From: Smittia aterrima
Lineage: Eukaryota > Arthropoda > Insecta > Diptera > Chironomidae
DNA: 64,000 nt
Assembly: GCA_033063855.1 (NCBI GenBank)
Contig: CP093829.1
Coordinates: forward strand, 24,149,537 to 24,213,536
Direction of reading: 5' to 3'
Part shown: positions 43,502 through 54,200 of the stretch, one piece after another
Layout of the letters: each line of letters opens with the position of its first letter
Position numbering within the stretch: position 1 is the stretch's first letter
Notes under the pieces: model-generated
What the model was told of the DNA's origin: nothing
Seen by the model: only the letters and a program-made list of their open reading frames with translations
Databases searched by the model: none
Position numbers and translations under genes: made by a program

Positions 43502-44670
43502 TTGAAATTTAAAAAGAAAATAGAAACTGACATGCCTCATAAAAGTGCCAAGAAAGAGCTGAAAACACTCTGGCATTCGTGTGACAAATGCGGAGTGAAA
43601 GTCATTCAAAGTAAACTGAAACCGCATGAAATTGTTTGTGAAACTTCAGAAAATGTGTGCGAAGGAGTTTTCAACGAAAAGTTTGTTGCTTCTTTATTAA
43701 ATCATTGTCTTTCGTTGGAGTTTAAATAAAAAAGATGCTATTTCCAAATGGGATCAAATGTGCTGATAGAGCTAAACGATAAGAAATACATCAGAAGCTC
43801 ATGGACAATAAGCGACAAGCATCAAGATTCAATCTTTTCGCCGTCAGATGGTAACTAAAAAACTTCAAATATTTAACTTTTAATCTAACTTTTGTGTTTT
43901 AGAATTTATTCTGGAATCAAATCTATCAACGATCAACATTTCTAAACTGCCGAAAAGTAATAAAGTACGATCAGCTCGAAGAGTGTTGCTAGAATATCAC
44001 GATAAGCTTAATGAAATCAAAGATCTTGAAAGTTTACTTCAGGTAAAACTTAAAGATACAATCATCCACATTGGGAACTCAATCGTTGTCGAATTTCTTA
44101 ACAAAAAGTTTGTGTTCACATTAAAATCGATTGACACCGACAATGAGGAAGACATCGCTGAACAATTGAACAATATGAAATTGATGAAATCAAATCGGTG
44201 GACTTGATGATATCATTGAAGATCTCAAGAGGACTATGAACTTAGCACTTGGCTACGTTGAATCCAAATCGTTTATGAAGATCTCATGGATTACCAGGAA
44301 GTGGCAAATCGATGATATGCGAGGCTCTCGCTGAATGTTACTCAAATGCTCGAACAATACGAATCGACTCAGAGAAAATCTTTAGCAAGTTTTATGGCGA
44401 ATCAGAAGCAAACTTGAGGAAATATTTCGATGAGGCCGCTAAATATTTTCCAACGCTTGCCATTATCATTATTGAGGATATCGCAATTATTTGTCCCAAA
44501 AGTGAAGTTTTTTCGAGTTTTCCCGAGTTCACCCGAAGTTTTTCGAGTTTACCTAAAGTTTCTCCTAGCTACATATTGAATTTGGAAGCGCTAGCTGCTT
44601 TTTTGGGGTGTATGGGCGCTAACAGAAAAGGAGGGACTGGGCGCTAACAGAAAAGGAGGGACTGGGCTGC
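43502..44670 (+). pseudogene. AFG2/SPATA5-like AAA ATPase fragment, copy 1
   Basis: Broken exons: 43,502-43,729 (LWHSCDKCGVKVIQSKLKPH, a zinc-ribbon-like start, stop after LSLEFK), then MGSNVLIELND and a piece at 43,983-44,207 (LLEYHDKLNEIKDLE), then GGLDDIIEDLKRTMNLALGY, Walker A HGLPGSGKSM and KFYGESEANLRKYFDEA with Walker B-like IIIIEDIAIICPK. The family unfolds substrates in ribosome maturation. Frameshifts separate the pieces and the match stops after CPK; foreign sequence with a 28-bp tandem repeat (GCGCTAACAGAAAAGGAGGG) follows. The inverted sister copy at 55,976-57,305 is better preserved at its 5' end. Confidence 0.65.
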
Positions 44671-44676
44671 CCAATT

Positions 44677-45040
44677 TCCGATTATTTTACTGATTGGAAA
44701 TTTAAACTTAACGATAGTAAGACCGAATTCATAATTTTTACTCGATCAACCGCTATGTCTAAGTCGCTAACCGCTGACACCATCGTCTCCAATTAGAAAC
44801 AATTTCCAATGGAATGATCGTGCAACATACCTTGGAGTCGTCCTTGATAGGATTGTTCGACAGTAAGACCAGTGACTACGAATGGATGATCACTAACAGG
44901 CGACATCAACTCGAAGGAAATCGTCGTCGATTCTACTTATAGGCGTAAATACTTTTGTTTTTCTTGAATTAATAAAAATCATTTATTGAATTTCACAAAT
45001 AATTAAATATTATTTGTAGATGTGCATTTAAGCTTGGAAT
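44677..45040 (+). mobile_element. non-LTR retrotransposon fragment, same family as 20.8 kb
   Basis: Matches the 20,812-21,123 fragment in inverse orientation (DWKFKLNDSKTEFIIFTRST, then ATYLGVVLDRIVRQ) with a 35-bp insertion near 44,770. It directly follows the AFG2-like fragment, as it does in the inverted copy. Confidence 0.65.
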
Positions 45041-45135
45041 GGTGCTATGATGATAATGAAACACTACGATTTATCTATCGTAGTCGAATTATATAAAATC
45101 TTTTCAACAATTTTCAATACGAGCCTCTGTTTTAG

Positions 45136-46107
45136 ACTATTAGGTTGGGAGAGACAACACAACTAAAAAGCTTGACACTCAACCAAGTAAAATTAGACGT
45201 TATTCTTTTTTTCGATTTTATTGCAAGTCAGAAAAGCCTCGAGCAGCTTGTAATTCAAAAATGCCGTGGTCACAATAGCAATAACTCAATTTGGAAGTTG
45301 AATGCTATTCAATTTCCTCTCAAAATACTTACACTCAAAAATTATGACAATTTGTTTCAAGATGAAGAATTTTTACTGATCTTCATGAGTAAGATTTCTA
45401 ATACTTTAGAGGAGCTAGAGTTTGACACTACATTTCCAGCATCATTTTACGAAATGATTTTCACAAAGTTTCACAAGCTGAACACTTTGAAAGTTGACAG
45501 TTGTTTACCATATTTTCCAATCGCCTTCAATCACATTTGTACAAATCTTTTTGTGAAAAAGCTTTTTGTTGTAAGCTACAAAGAAAAATCAAAACCGATC
45601 AAAGAATTGATTGAAAAACTTCCAAACATCGAAACTCTGGTTTTAGATGATTCATATCTTTCGAATGAAGTAATAATGTCCATCTCTCTAAACCTCACTA
45701 AGCTCAAAAATATCACATTGGACAGAATTTTTGACGAAGATTTTGAAAATGTAAAAATCCCAAGTTTGAAAAATATCTCAATCATGAGTCTCGAGCGCAA
45801 CAAACCACGATATTGGACAACAATTACACTAGCATTGCCAAACATTGAAGTGTTTAAAATAATTAATACTAGAAAAACGATGAACGATAGAAATATCAAC
45901 ATTATTACGAAACGTTGGCCTCAATTCAAACACATCACGTTTGGAGATGAATTTTTTGCTAATAAAATAGTTTGCAATCAGTTGCTTAGCAACTGCCAAA
46001 ACCTTAAAACTTTGGAGATCAGAAAAAGTGCATTTAAACATATAGATAAGGTAGAAAATGTTCGCAATTTCGAACGAAATGGAGTCAGTTTAAATATTTG
46101 GCCTTAA
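45136..46107 (+). CDS. leucine-rich repeat protein, probably the 3' exon of an F-box/LRR gene (5' missing)
   Basis: After an acceptor (TCTGTTTTAG, 45,126-45,135) the frame stays open for 323 codons to TAA. There is no ATG near the start, so an upstream exon is required; the upstream DNA is a LINE fragment, so the gene is probably truncated. The product is a string of irregular leucine-rich repeats of about 25 residues (TTQLKSLTLNQVKLD, KSLEQLVIQKC, NTLEELEFDT, PNIETLVLDDSYLS, LKNITLDRI, QNLKTLEIRKS), resembling insect F-box/LRR substrate adaptors. A gene with an F-box and similar repeats is at 57,462. AATAAA at about 46,139-46,144. The long clean frame hints at recent function. Confidence 0.6.
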   Translation, partial: TIRLGETTQLKSLTLNQVKLDVILFFDFIASQKSLEQLVIQKCRGHNSNNSIWKLNAIQFPLKILTLKNYDNLFQDEEFLLIFMSKISNTLEELEFDTTFPASFYEMIFTKFHKLNTLKVDSCLPYFPIAFNHICTNLFVKKLFVVSYKEKSKPIKELIEKLPNIETLVLDDSYLSNEVIMSISLNLTKLKNITLDRIFDEDFENVKIPSLKNISIMSLERNKPRYWTTITLALPNIEVFKIINTRKTMNDRNINIITKRWPQFKHITFGDEFFANKIVCNQLLSNCQNLKTLEIRKSAFKHIDKVENVRNFERNGVSLNIWP

Positions 46108-46876
46108 ATTGAGGAACATATTATTATTTTTTTAACAAAAATAAATCGCATTTATGCATACAAGGCATTGTTAGAAAACGAAACGGTAAACTCAACAAAA
46201 AGAAACAATAAAAATCATTGAAGAAAATGAAACATAATAATATGTCTTTAGGTTTTTGCCTGTTCATTTTACAGTTGTTCATGTCGCTAACTGGAACTCA
46301 TCATGAGTGAGTGCATTATTGATCTAATGTACACACTCATTATCAAGTTCCAAATGCCTGCTACAGATACTGCTTATCAATTAAGTGAATGTGCGAATAA
46401 TTTGTAATCTGTCTCATCAAAATCTTAAGTTAACATTGGAAAACTCGCATATCTTCATAAAAATTTCGGTGCCATTGCTGCTTTGAGAAAATATTTACAT
46501 GTTACAGAAGACAAAACAACTTCTGTCACATCAATTATCTTTACATGTCATAGAAAATGAATTAATTTCTGTCTCATCAAACTACATTTATGTCAAATAA
46601 TTGGAACGTCTCATCAGGAAACTAGTCCAATAAAAGATGCCATCCCAGAGTGTCCGAAGACTCATTCTGACTCAAGGGAAACCGCATCTTAAAAACTGAA
46701 TTAATTTAATGAATTTATTTTACCAACAGCTAAAGCCAACAACATCTGTCCCACAAAGATCACGCCAAAAAACTGAAAGCACACAAAGCAGTTAATTCCA
46801 CCACGCACGCAAATGATCAACTGAGCCGCTCAACAGACAAGCCAAATACTTCATGGCCAGTCCCTCAACTGCAATG
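46108..46876. repeat. repeat-derived flank; 46,280-46,575 is an inverted copy of 23,138-23,420
   Basis: The palindromic module TGGAACTCATCATGAGTGAG...ACTCATTATCAAGTTCCA is at 46,290-46,350 and the adjoining 220 bp follow the 23.1-kb sequence closely in reverse. The remaining DNA to 46,876 is non-coding and unrecognised. Confidence 0.6.
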
Positions 46877-47042
46877 GTAGATTGGGGGACATCCCAGTCC
46901 ATATCCAATTTCCTTCCCTTCCAATTCCCGAAGGGCAACAAGCAAAAAACCTCCATGCTTAGTGCATAGGAGGTTAGGCGGGTCCTTCACAAGGTCCCTG
47001 GTCTTACTTAGTGTAGGATCATTGTTGCTTAATCCATCCACC
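46877..47042 (-). repeat. GC-rich dispersed repeat, copy 3 of 3
   Basis: Inverse of the 39,442-39,652 copy (GGACATCCCAGTCCATATCC, AATTCCCGAAGGGCA, TAGGAGGTTAGGCGGGTCC), ending in TCCATCCACC. It truncates the second TRMT10C-like fragment, so it inserted after that duplication or marks its border. Confidence 0.6.
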
Positions 47043-47368
47043 ATGTCGTCATGACTGAAGTTTTCTAAATCAATTTTACAGTAAGGAGTTTGATAAACAA
47101 GTTGCTCCTTGTCAAACTTTACAGTGAGCGATTCTGTGTGGATGTTCATTGGAAAGTCATCGTCGTTCATTGTTGGAATTGAACGTTTAAGTGCCTAAAA
47201 GCAATTAACGATATGATAAAATAAAGAAAGTATTATCATGAAACTCACTTTGCCAGTAATGCTGTTGTAGTTAAAATTGCAGAAATGCAAGTCAGCTTTT
47301 CTGTTATCATTGAACGAGTGTTGCAACTGCTTTGCGGTCTTTTCTGCTTCGAAGGTGTTCATGCATTC
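47043..47368 (-). pseudogene. TRMT10C-like fragment, second copy, truncated
   Basis: Same two-exon structure and LTR junction as 28,490-28,816 at a constant offset of 18,552 bp: exon 47368-47249, a 54-bp intron, exon from 47194. The frame ends at ENFSHDD where the GC-rich repeat begins, so the SPOUT catalytic part is gone. Only a few substitutions separate the copies. Confidence 0.75.
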
Positions 47369-47545
47369 TGTGGAATAATACAATCTTGTTGGTTAAAGCG
47401 TAAGCTTTATAAGAGAGAGATTTATTCTGATTCAAGTGAATTTATACAGTGAGAGTGAGGGGTCTTTCAATCCTACGAACAGAATGTTCCGGGAAGATCC
47501 GGTTTGAATTTCGTGTTCATTATCAGTTAATACATTAACTCAACA
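47369..47545 (-). mobile_element. Copia LTR (177 bp), second copy
   Basis: Same ends and features as 28,817-28,993, at the same offset, with the polypurine tract just to the right. It abuts the TRMT10C exon at the same base, showing that the pair arose by segmental duplication. Confidence 0.75.
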
Positions 47546-47630
47546 TTTCCCCCTGAACATGTATTCAGTTTGAATCATATATTCAACTTGAAAAGACGTA
47601 AGATTTTTGAGTTCATAAAAAAAATTCAAG

Positions 47631-47957
47631 ATGTCAACAATTGAGATTTGTTTAATAAGTAATAACTTGAACGTCAGCTTGTGTAGGGTTCACATTGTTT
47701 TAAGCGGGATGGTAACCGTCCGCTTAATTACTGAGATTCGTGATCCAGCATGGAATAATCGCCCAGCATTTTTTGTTATAATGGGCCTTCAGGAGGGACT
47801 CCGCTTACTTGAGAATCCAACAATATTGATTGATGGAGCCATTTTTCAATTGCATGATGTCGCTAAGAATCCGTTTCTTCACGTCCCTGAGAGACGGAGA
47901 CTCATTGGAAACTCCAACAAAATGAGAAGATTTGAGTTCAACCGAAGCCATCCATGA
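47631..47957 (+). CDS. small unknown protein, 108 aa (intact copy 2), antisense within a Copia 3' region
   Basis: ATG 47,631 to TGA 47,955-47,957. Begins MSTIEICLISNNLNVSL, then strands SGMVTVRLITEI, FFVIMGLQEGLRLL, PTILIDGAIFQLHDV and a basic tail PERRRLIGNSNKMRRFEF. It looks beta-rich with no membrane segment or signal peptide, and I recognise no known fold. It is antisense to the Copia element, between pol and the 3' LTR; AATAAA lies about 47 bp after the stop, so it may be a separate transcription unit. Homologues: 29,079 (frameshifted) and 32,653 (diverged, inside another element). Confidence 0.55.
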   Translation: MSTIEICLISNNLNVSLCRVHIVLSGMVTVRLITEIRDPAWNNRPAFFVIMGLQEGLRLLENPTILIDGAIFQLHDVAKNPFLHVPERRRLIGNSNKMRRFEFNRSHP

Positions 47958-48215
47958 AGACGCCATTTTGTGTGCTTTGTTCTTGACACAATATGAACAC
48001 ATTAATAAAGTTCCTTTTATATGATGGAATATTTAATGATTTTTAAATCATTTGTTGATTTTGTTTCAAATTCATCTTATTGCTATGCCTATTAGATGTT
48101 TTAGTTCAGTAATAATGTTCCTTGAATTGGAACAGAGATTTAATCTCATCGTTGGTTGTGACGTTGTAATGTCGAGTATACAAAAGTGGATTTTGTAGAG
48201 ACGAATCTCATTGAA

Positions 48216-51200
48216 TTAATTTGATGCATTGTCGACAAGCATAGGACTCACTTGTTCAATTGAGGATTTTACTCTCGAATTTGGCGGGCCCGAATTCCTT
48301 ATTCGATTTTGCCCGAGTAAAATTAAATTGCACCGCTTTGTTGTCGCCGAACAAGGAAAATCATACCGGGTTCTCCCTGACCTTACCCCGCCCCCCAAAT
48401 GCGGAAAAACTCATATTTCGATGAAATTTCAGATTCAAAGCGAAATTCTCGGAAAATGTTACAATTATAACTTCGGTTTTTTGCTTTAATCGCTTCTAAA
48501 TTTATCACTCTTTCATTTGATACTAATATCTTTTAATATAATTAACTTTTCCGCCGACAATTTCCATTTCCATGAAAAAAGCCGACGTCATTTTCGATTT
48601 TTTGAGTTTTGCTTGAGCTCTAACTCAGTTGTTTCTTTATTGACATGCATCGTGACAATTAGATGGAATGTTGCATTCAATGAGACCTTCAATTTGACAT
48701 ATCATTTGGGTGGGCGGAGTGGGTGGTAGGGAAAACTCCCATACAAAGTTCATGTTTTCTTGAGGCGACTGGAGAAAATAATTCGACGAGAGAGCAACAT
48801 GATGAGAGAAGCATGATGGAAAGTTGTTTTCTTGACCTGAGGTTGGTGTGTGTGTGTGTGTGAGTGCAAAATAGGGTAAAGTATGAAAGTTGGGACGAAT
48901 TTTTTTTTTTTGCTATTCGATAGAGAATTGAAAGGGGAGTCCAATTATCGACATGGGAATGGGCAGGGGGGGTGGTAAACTGGGGTAAAATGTCAAAAAT
49001 TCTTAAAAATCTTAAATTTTTCCATTTTTTCGAATAACTTGAATACTACGAATTCAGCGACTAGCAATAAAAGTCATCCGCCTTATGGCGGATCAAAATA
49101 CTAGTCTTCCTTACTATTGGGGTAACCTGTGTACGACCGGGGATTTTACTCCCGAATTTGGCGGGCCCGAATTCCTTATTCGATTTCGCTCGAGTAAAAT
49201 TAAATTGCACCGCTTTGTTGTCGCCGAACAAGGAAAATCATACCGGGTTCTCCCTGACCTTACCCCGCCCCCCAAATGTGGAATAACTCATATTTCGATG
49301 AAATTTCAGATTCAAAGGGAAATTGCGGAAAATTTCCTCCATTACAACTTCTGGATTTTGGATATTGTGTGCTAAATCTATCGCTCTTTCAAATGGCTGT
49401 AGTGATTATAGAGAAATCCGGTACAATTTTCCGCAATTTCCACTTTAGTGAAAAAAGCCGACGTCATTTTCGATTTTTTGAGTTTTTCTTGAGCTCTAAC
49501 TCAGTTGTTTCTTCATAAACATGCATCGTGACAATTAGATGGAATGTTGCATTCAATGAGACCTTCAATTTGACATATCATTTGGGTGGGTGGAGTGGGT
49601 GGTATGGAAAACTCCCATACAAAGTTCATGATTTCTTGAGGCGACTGGAGAAAATAATTCGACGAGAGAGCAACATGATGAGAGAAACATGATGGAAAGT
49701 TGTTTTCTTGACCTGAGGTTGGTGTGTGTGTGTGTGTGAGTGCAAAATAGGGTAAAGTATGAAAGTTGGGACGAAATTTTTTCTTTTTGCTATTCGATAG
49801 AGAATCGAAAGGGGAGTTGAACTATCGACATGGGAATGGGCAGGGGGGGTGGTAAACTGGGGTAAAATGTCAAATTTTTTCAAAAATCTTAAATTTTTCT
49901 ATTTTCTCGAATAAATCAAGTTTCTTGAAACCTCGAAATAAAAGCGACTAGCAATAAAAGTCATCCGCCTTATGGCGGATCAAAATACTAGTCTTCCTTA
50001 CTATTGGAGTAACCTGTGTACGTACAAATTTTTCATATGAAAACTGTTTTTCATCCATGAAATTTCAGATTCTAAGGAAAATTCACGGAAAACGTTACAA
50101 TTATAACTTCGGTTTTTTGCTTTAATCGCTTCTAAATCTATCTACCTTTCATTTGGCTGTACTGGGTATGCCCGGAAAACTCTCAATTTTCCGCAATTTC
50201 CACTTTAGTGAAAAAAGCCGACGTCATTTTCGATTTTTTGAAGTTTCTTCGAGCTTTAACTCAGTTGTTTCTTCATAAACATGCATCGTGACAATTAGAT
50301 GGATTGATGCATTCATTGAGACCTTCAATTTGACATATCATTTGGGTGGGTGGAGTGGGTGGTAGGGAAAACTCCCATACAAAGTTCATGATTTCTTGAG
50401 GCGACTGGAGAAAATAATTCGACGAGAGAGCAACATGATGAGAGAAACATGATGGAAAGTTGTTTTCTTGACCTGAGGTTGTTGTGTGTGTGTGTGTGAG
50501 TGCAAAATAGGGTAAAGTATGAAAGTTGGGACGAAATTTTTTTCTTTTGCTATTCGATAGAGAATCGAAAGGGGAGTCAAACTATCGACATGGGAATGGG
50601 CAGGGGGGGTGGTAAACTGGGGTAAAATGTCAAAAATTCTTAAAAATCTTAAATTTTTCCATTTTTCTCGAATAACTCAAATAACTCGAATAACTTGAAT
50701 ACCACTCATTGAAGCGACTAGCAATAAAAGTCATCCGCCTTATGGCGGATCAAAATACTAGTCTTCCTTACTATTGGAGTAACCTGTGTACGAGCGGGGA
50801 CCCCCCCCGGATCGACACGAGCATCATCACCGAAGGTGCTTATGCGAAGTGGAGAAACACCGACCCAATAAAATGTTGGAAAATATGAAAACGTTTTCCC
50901 GGAAAATCATGTTTTATGTTTTCGTCTCATAATTTATAAATCGTGAATTTGTCGTGAAGCGTGATGAGATATCGCGAAAACTCCTAAGGCTTTTTTGTAG
51001 CTTATTAGTTGGGCTATAAGATAGGGCAAGTCATTTTTCTCCTCCCTCTTCCGTTTAGCGGCGCCGTCGTGTTTAAGCGAAAATTTTCCGACGGTTTTTT
51101 ACTCCCGAATTTGGCGGGCCCGAATTCCTTATTCGATTTCGCTCGAGTAAAATTAAATTGCACCGCTTTGTTGTCGCCGAACAAGGAAAATCATACCGGG

Positions 51201-54200
51201 TTCTCCCTGACCTTACCCCGCCCCCCAAATACGGAAAAACTCATATTTCGATGAAATTTCAGATTCAAAGGGATTTTGCGGAAAATTTCCTCCATTACAA
51301 CTTCTACAATTTTCCGCAATTTCCACTTTAGTGAAAAAAGCCGACGTCATTTTCGATTTTTTGAAGTTTCTTCGAGCTCTAACTCAGTTGTTTCTTCATA
51401 AACATGCATCGTGACAATTAGATGGAATGTTGCATTCAATGAGACCTTCAATTTGACATATCATTTGGGTGGGTGGAGTGGGTGGTATGGAAAACTCCCA
51501 TACAAAGTTCATGATTTCTTGAGGCGACTGGAGAAAATAATTCGACGAGAGAGCAACATGAGGAGAGAGAAGTTGTTTTCTTGACCTGAGGTTGGTGTGT
51601 GTGTGTGTGAGTGCAAAATAGGGTAAAGTATGAAAGTTGGGACGAAAATTTTTTATTGCTATTCGATAGAGAATTGAAAGGGGAGTTGAACTATCGACAT
51701 GGGAATGGGCAGGGGGGTGGTAAACTGGGGTAAAATGTCAAAAATTAAAGCGACTAGCAATAAAAGTCATCCGCCTTATGGCGGATCAAAATACTAGTCT
51801 TCCTTACTGTTGGGGTAACCTGTGTACGTACATGGACCCCCCGGAAAACTCTCTTATGTGTTTTTCCTCATAATTTGTAAATCACTTAATAGCGGCCAAA
51901 CGTGATGCGATATCGAAAAATCTCCTAAGGCTTTTTTGTAGCTTATTAGTTGGGCTATAAGATAGGGCAAATTATTTTTCCCCTCCCTCTTCCGTTTAGC
52001 GGCGCCGTCGACTTTTAGGGAAAATTTTCCGATTTCGTTTTACTCTCGAATTTGGCGGGCCCGAATTCCTTATTCGATTTCGCCCGAATAAAAAGAAATA
52101 TCACCGCATTGACGTAGCCGAATTTTGAGGGTTGTTTCGGGTTCCCCAAGACCTTACCCCGCCCCCCAAATGCATTATAACTTCGGTTTTTTGCTTTAAT
52201 CGCTTCTAAATCTATCTGGCTTTCATATCGGAAAGTTTGGGGAAAACGATAGGTGACGTTTTTCCGCAATTTCCATTTTCATGAAAAAAGCCGACGTCAT
52301 TTTCGATACTTTGAGGTTTGCTTGAGCTCTAACTCATTTGTTTCTTCATAAACATGCATCGTGATGTATTGATGGAATGTTGCATTCATTGAGACCTTCA
52401 ATTTGACATATCATTTGGGTGGGTGGAGTGGGTGGTATGGAAAACTCCCATACAAAGTTCATGATTTCTCGATGCGACTGGAGAAATAATTCGACGAGAG
52501 AGCAACATGATGAGAGAAACATGATGGAAAGTTGTTTTCTTGACCTGGGGTTGGTGTGTGTGTGTGTGTGAGTGCAAAATAGGATAAAGTATGAAAGTTG
52601 GGACGAATTTTTTTTTTTTGCTATTCGATAGAGAATTGAAAGGGGAGTCGAAATATCGACATGGGAATGGGCAGGGGGGGTGGTAAACTGGGGTAAAATG
52701 TCAAAAATTCTTAGAAATCTTAAATTTTTCCATTTTTCTCGATTTCATCGATTACACACCAAATAAAATTAAAGCGACTAGCAATAAAAATCATCCGCCT
52801 TATGGCGGATCAAAATACTAGTCTTCCTTACTATTGGAGTAACCTGTGTACGTACATGGACCCCCCCGGATCGACACGAGCATCAGCACCGAAGGTGCTT
52901 ATGCGAAGTGGAGAAACACCGACCCAATAAAATGTTGGAAAATATGAAAACGTTTTTCCGGAAAATCATGTTTTATGTTTTGTCCTCATAATTTATAAAT
53001 CGTGAATTTGTCGCGAAACGTGATGAGATATCAAAAAATCTCCTAAGACTTTTGTGTTCGTTATTAGTTATGCTATAAGATAGGGCAAATTATTTTTCTC
53101 CTCCCTCTTCCCTTTAGCGGCGCCGTTGAGTTGAAGGGAAAATTTTCCGACGGTTTTTTACTCCCGAATTTGGCGGGCCCGAATTCCTTATTCGATTTCG
53201 CTCGAGTAAAATTAAATTACACCGCTTTGTTGTCGCCGAACAAGGAAAATCATACCGGGTTCTCCCTGACCTTACCCCGCCCCCCAAATGTGGAAAAACT
53301 CATATTTCGATGAAATTTCAGATTCAAAGGGAAATTGCGGAAAATTTCCTCCATTACAATTTCTGGATTTTGGATATTGTGTGCTAAATCTATCGCTCTT
53401 TCAAATGGCTGTAGTGATTATAGAGAAATCCGGTACAATTTTCCGCAATTTTCACTTTAGTGAAAAAAGCCGACGTAATTTTTGATTTTTCGAAGTTTCT
53501 TTGATCTCTAACTCATTTGTTTTTTCATAAACATGCATCGTGACAATAAGATGGAATGTTGCATTCAATGAGACCTTCAATTTGACATATCATTTGGGTG
53601 GGTGGAGTGGGTGGTAGGGAAAACTCCCATACAAAGTTCATGATTTCTTGAGGCGACTGGAGAAAATAATTCGACGAGAGAGCAACATGATGAGAGAAGC
53701 ATGATGGAAAGTTGTTTTCTTGACCTGAGGTTGGTGTGTGTGTGTGTGTGAGGTCAAAATAGGGTAAAGTATGAAAGTTGGGACGAAATTTTTTTCTTTT
53801 GCTATTCGATAGAGAATCGAAAGGGGAGTCAAATTATCGACATGGGAATGGGCAGCGGGGGTGGTAAACTGGGGTAAAATGTCAAAAATTCTTAAAAATA
53901 TTAAATTTTTTCATTTTATCGATTAAACCAAATTCCTCAAATACACACCAAATAAAATTGAAGCGACTAGCAATAAAACCCATCCGCCTTATGGCGGATA
54001 TAGATACTAGTATGGAGACTGGTGAAACACCACAATGTTCACGAAGTATTTCTAACTTTGGGTAAGCGAGTGGTTTTTTAAGCACATCTGCGATGTTGAA
54101 TTGCGTCGGGCAATATACGAGTGTGATGTCACCTTTGTGAGACAGATCTCGAACAAAGTGGTATCGGACCTCAATATATTTTGTACGGTTAAGGAAGTCA

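Noticed and set aside
51009..51254. Short ORFs recurring in the Helitron units (also 48,229; 49,085; 53,131)
   Set aside because: They recur only because the units repeat; frames shift between units and no constraint is visible.
48267..54010. Plain satellite DNA explanation for the array
   Set aside because: Units carry Helitron termini, and the whole sits precisely in an A/T site whose empty version exists at 29,715; a satellite would not explain this.
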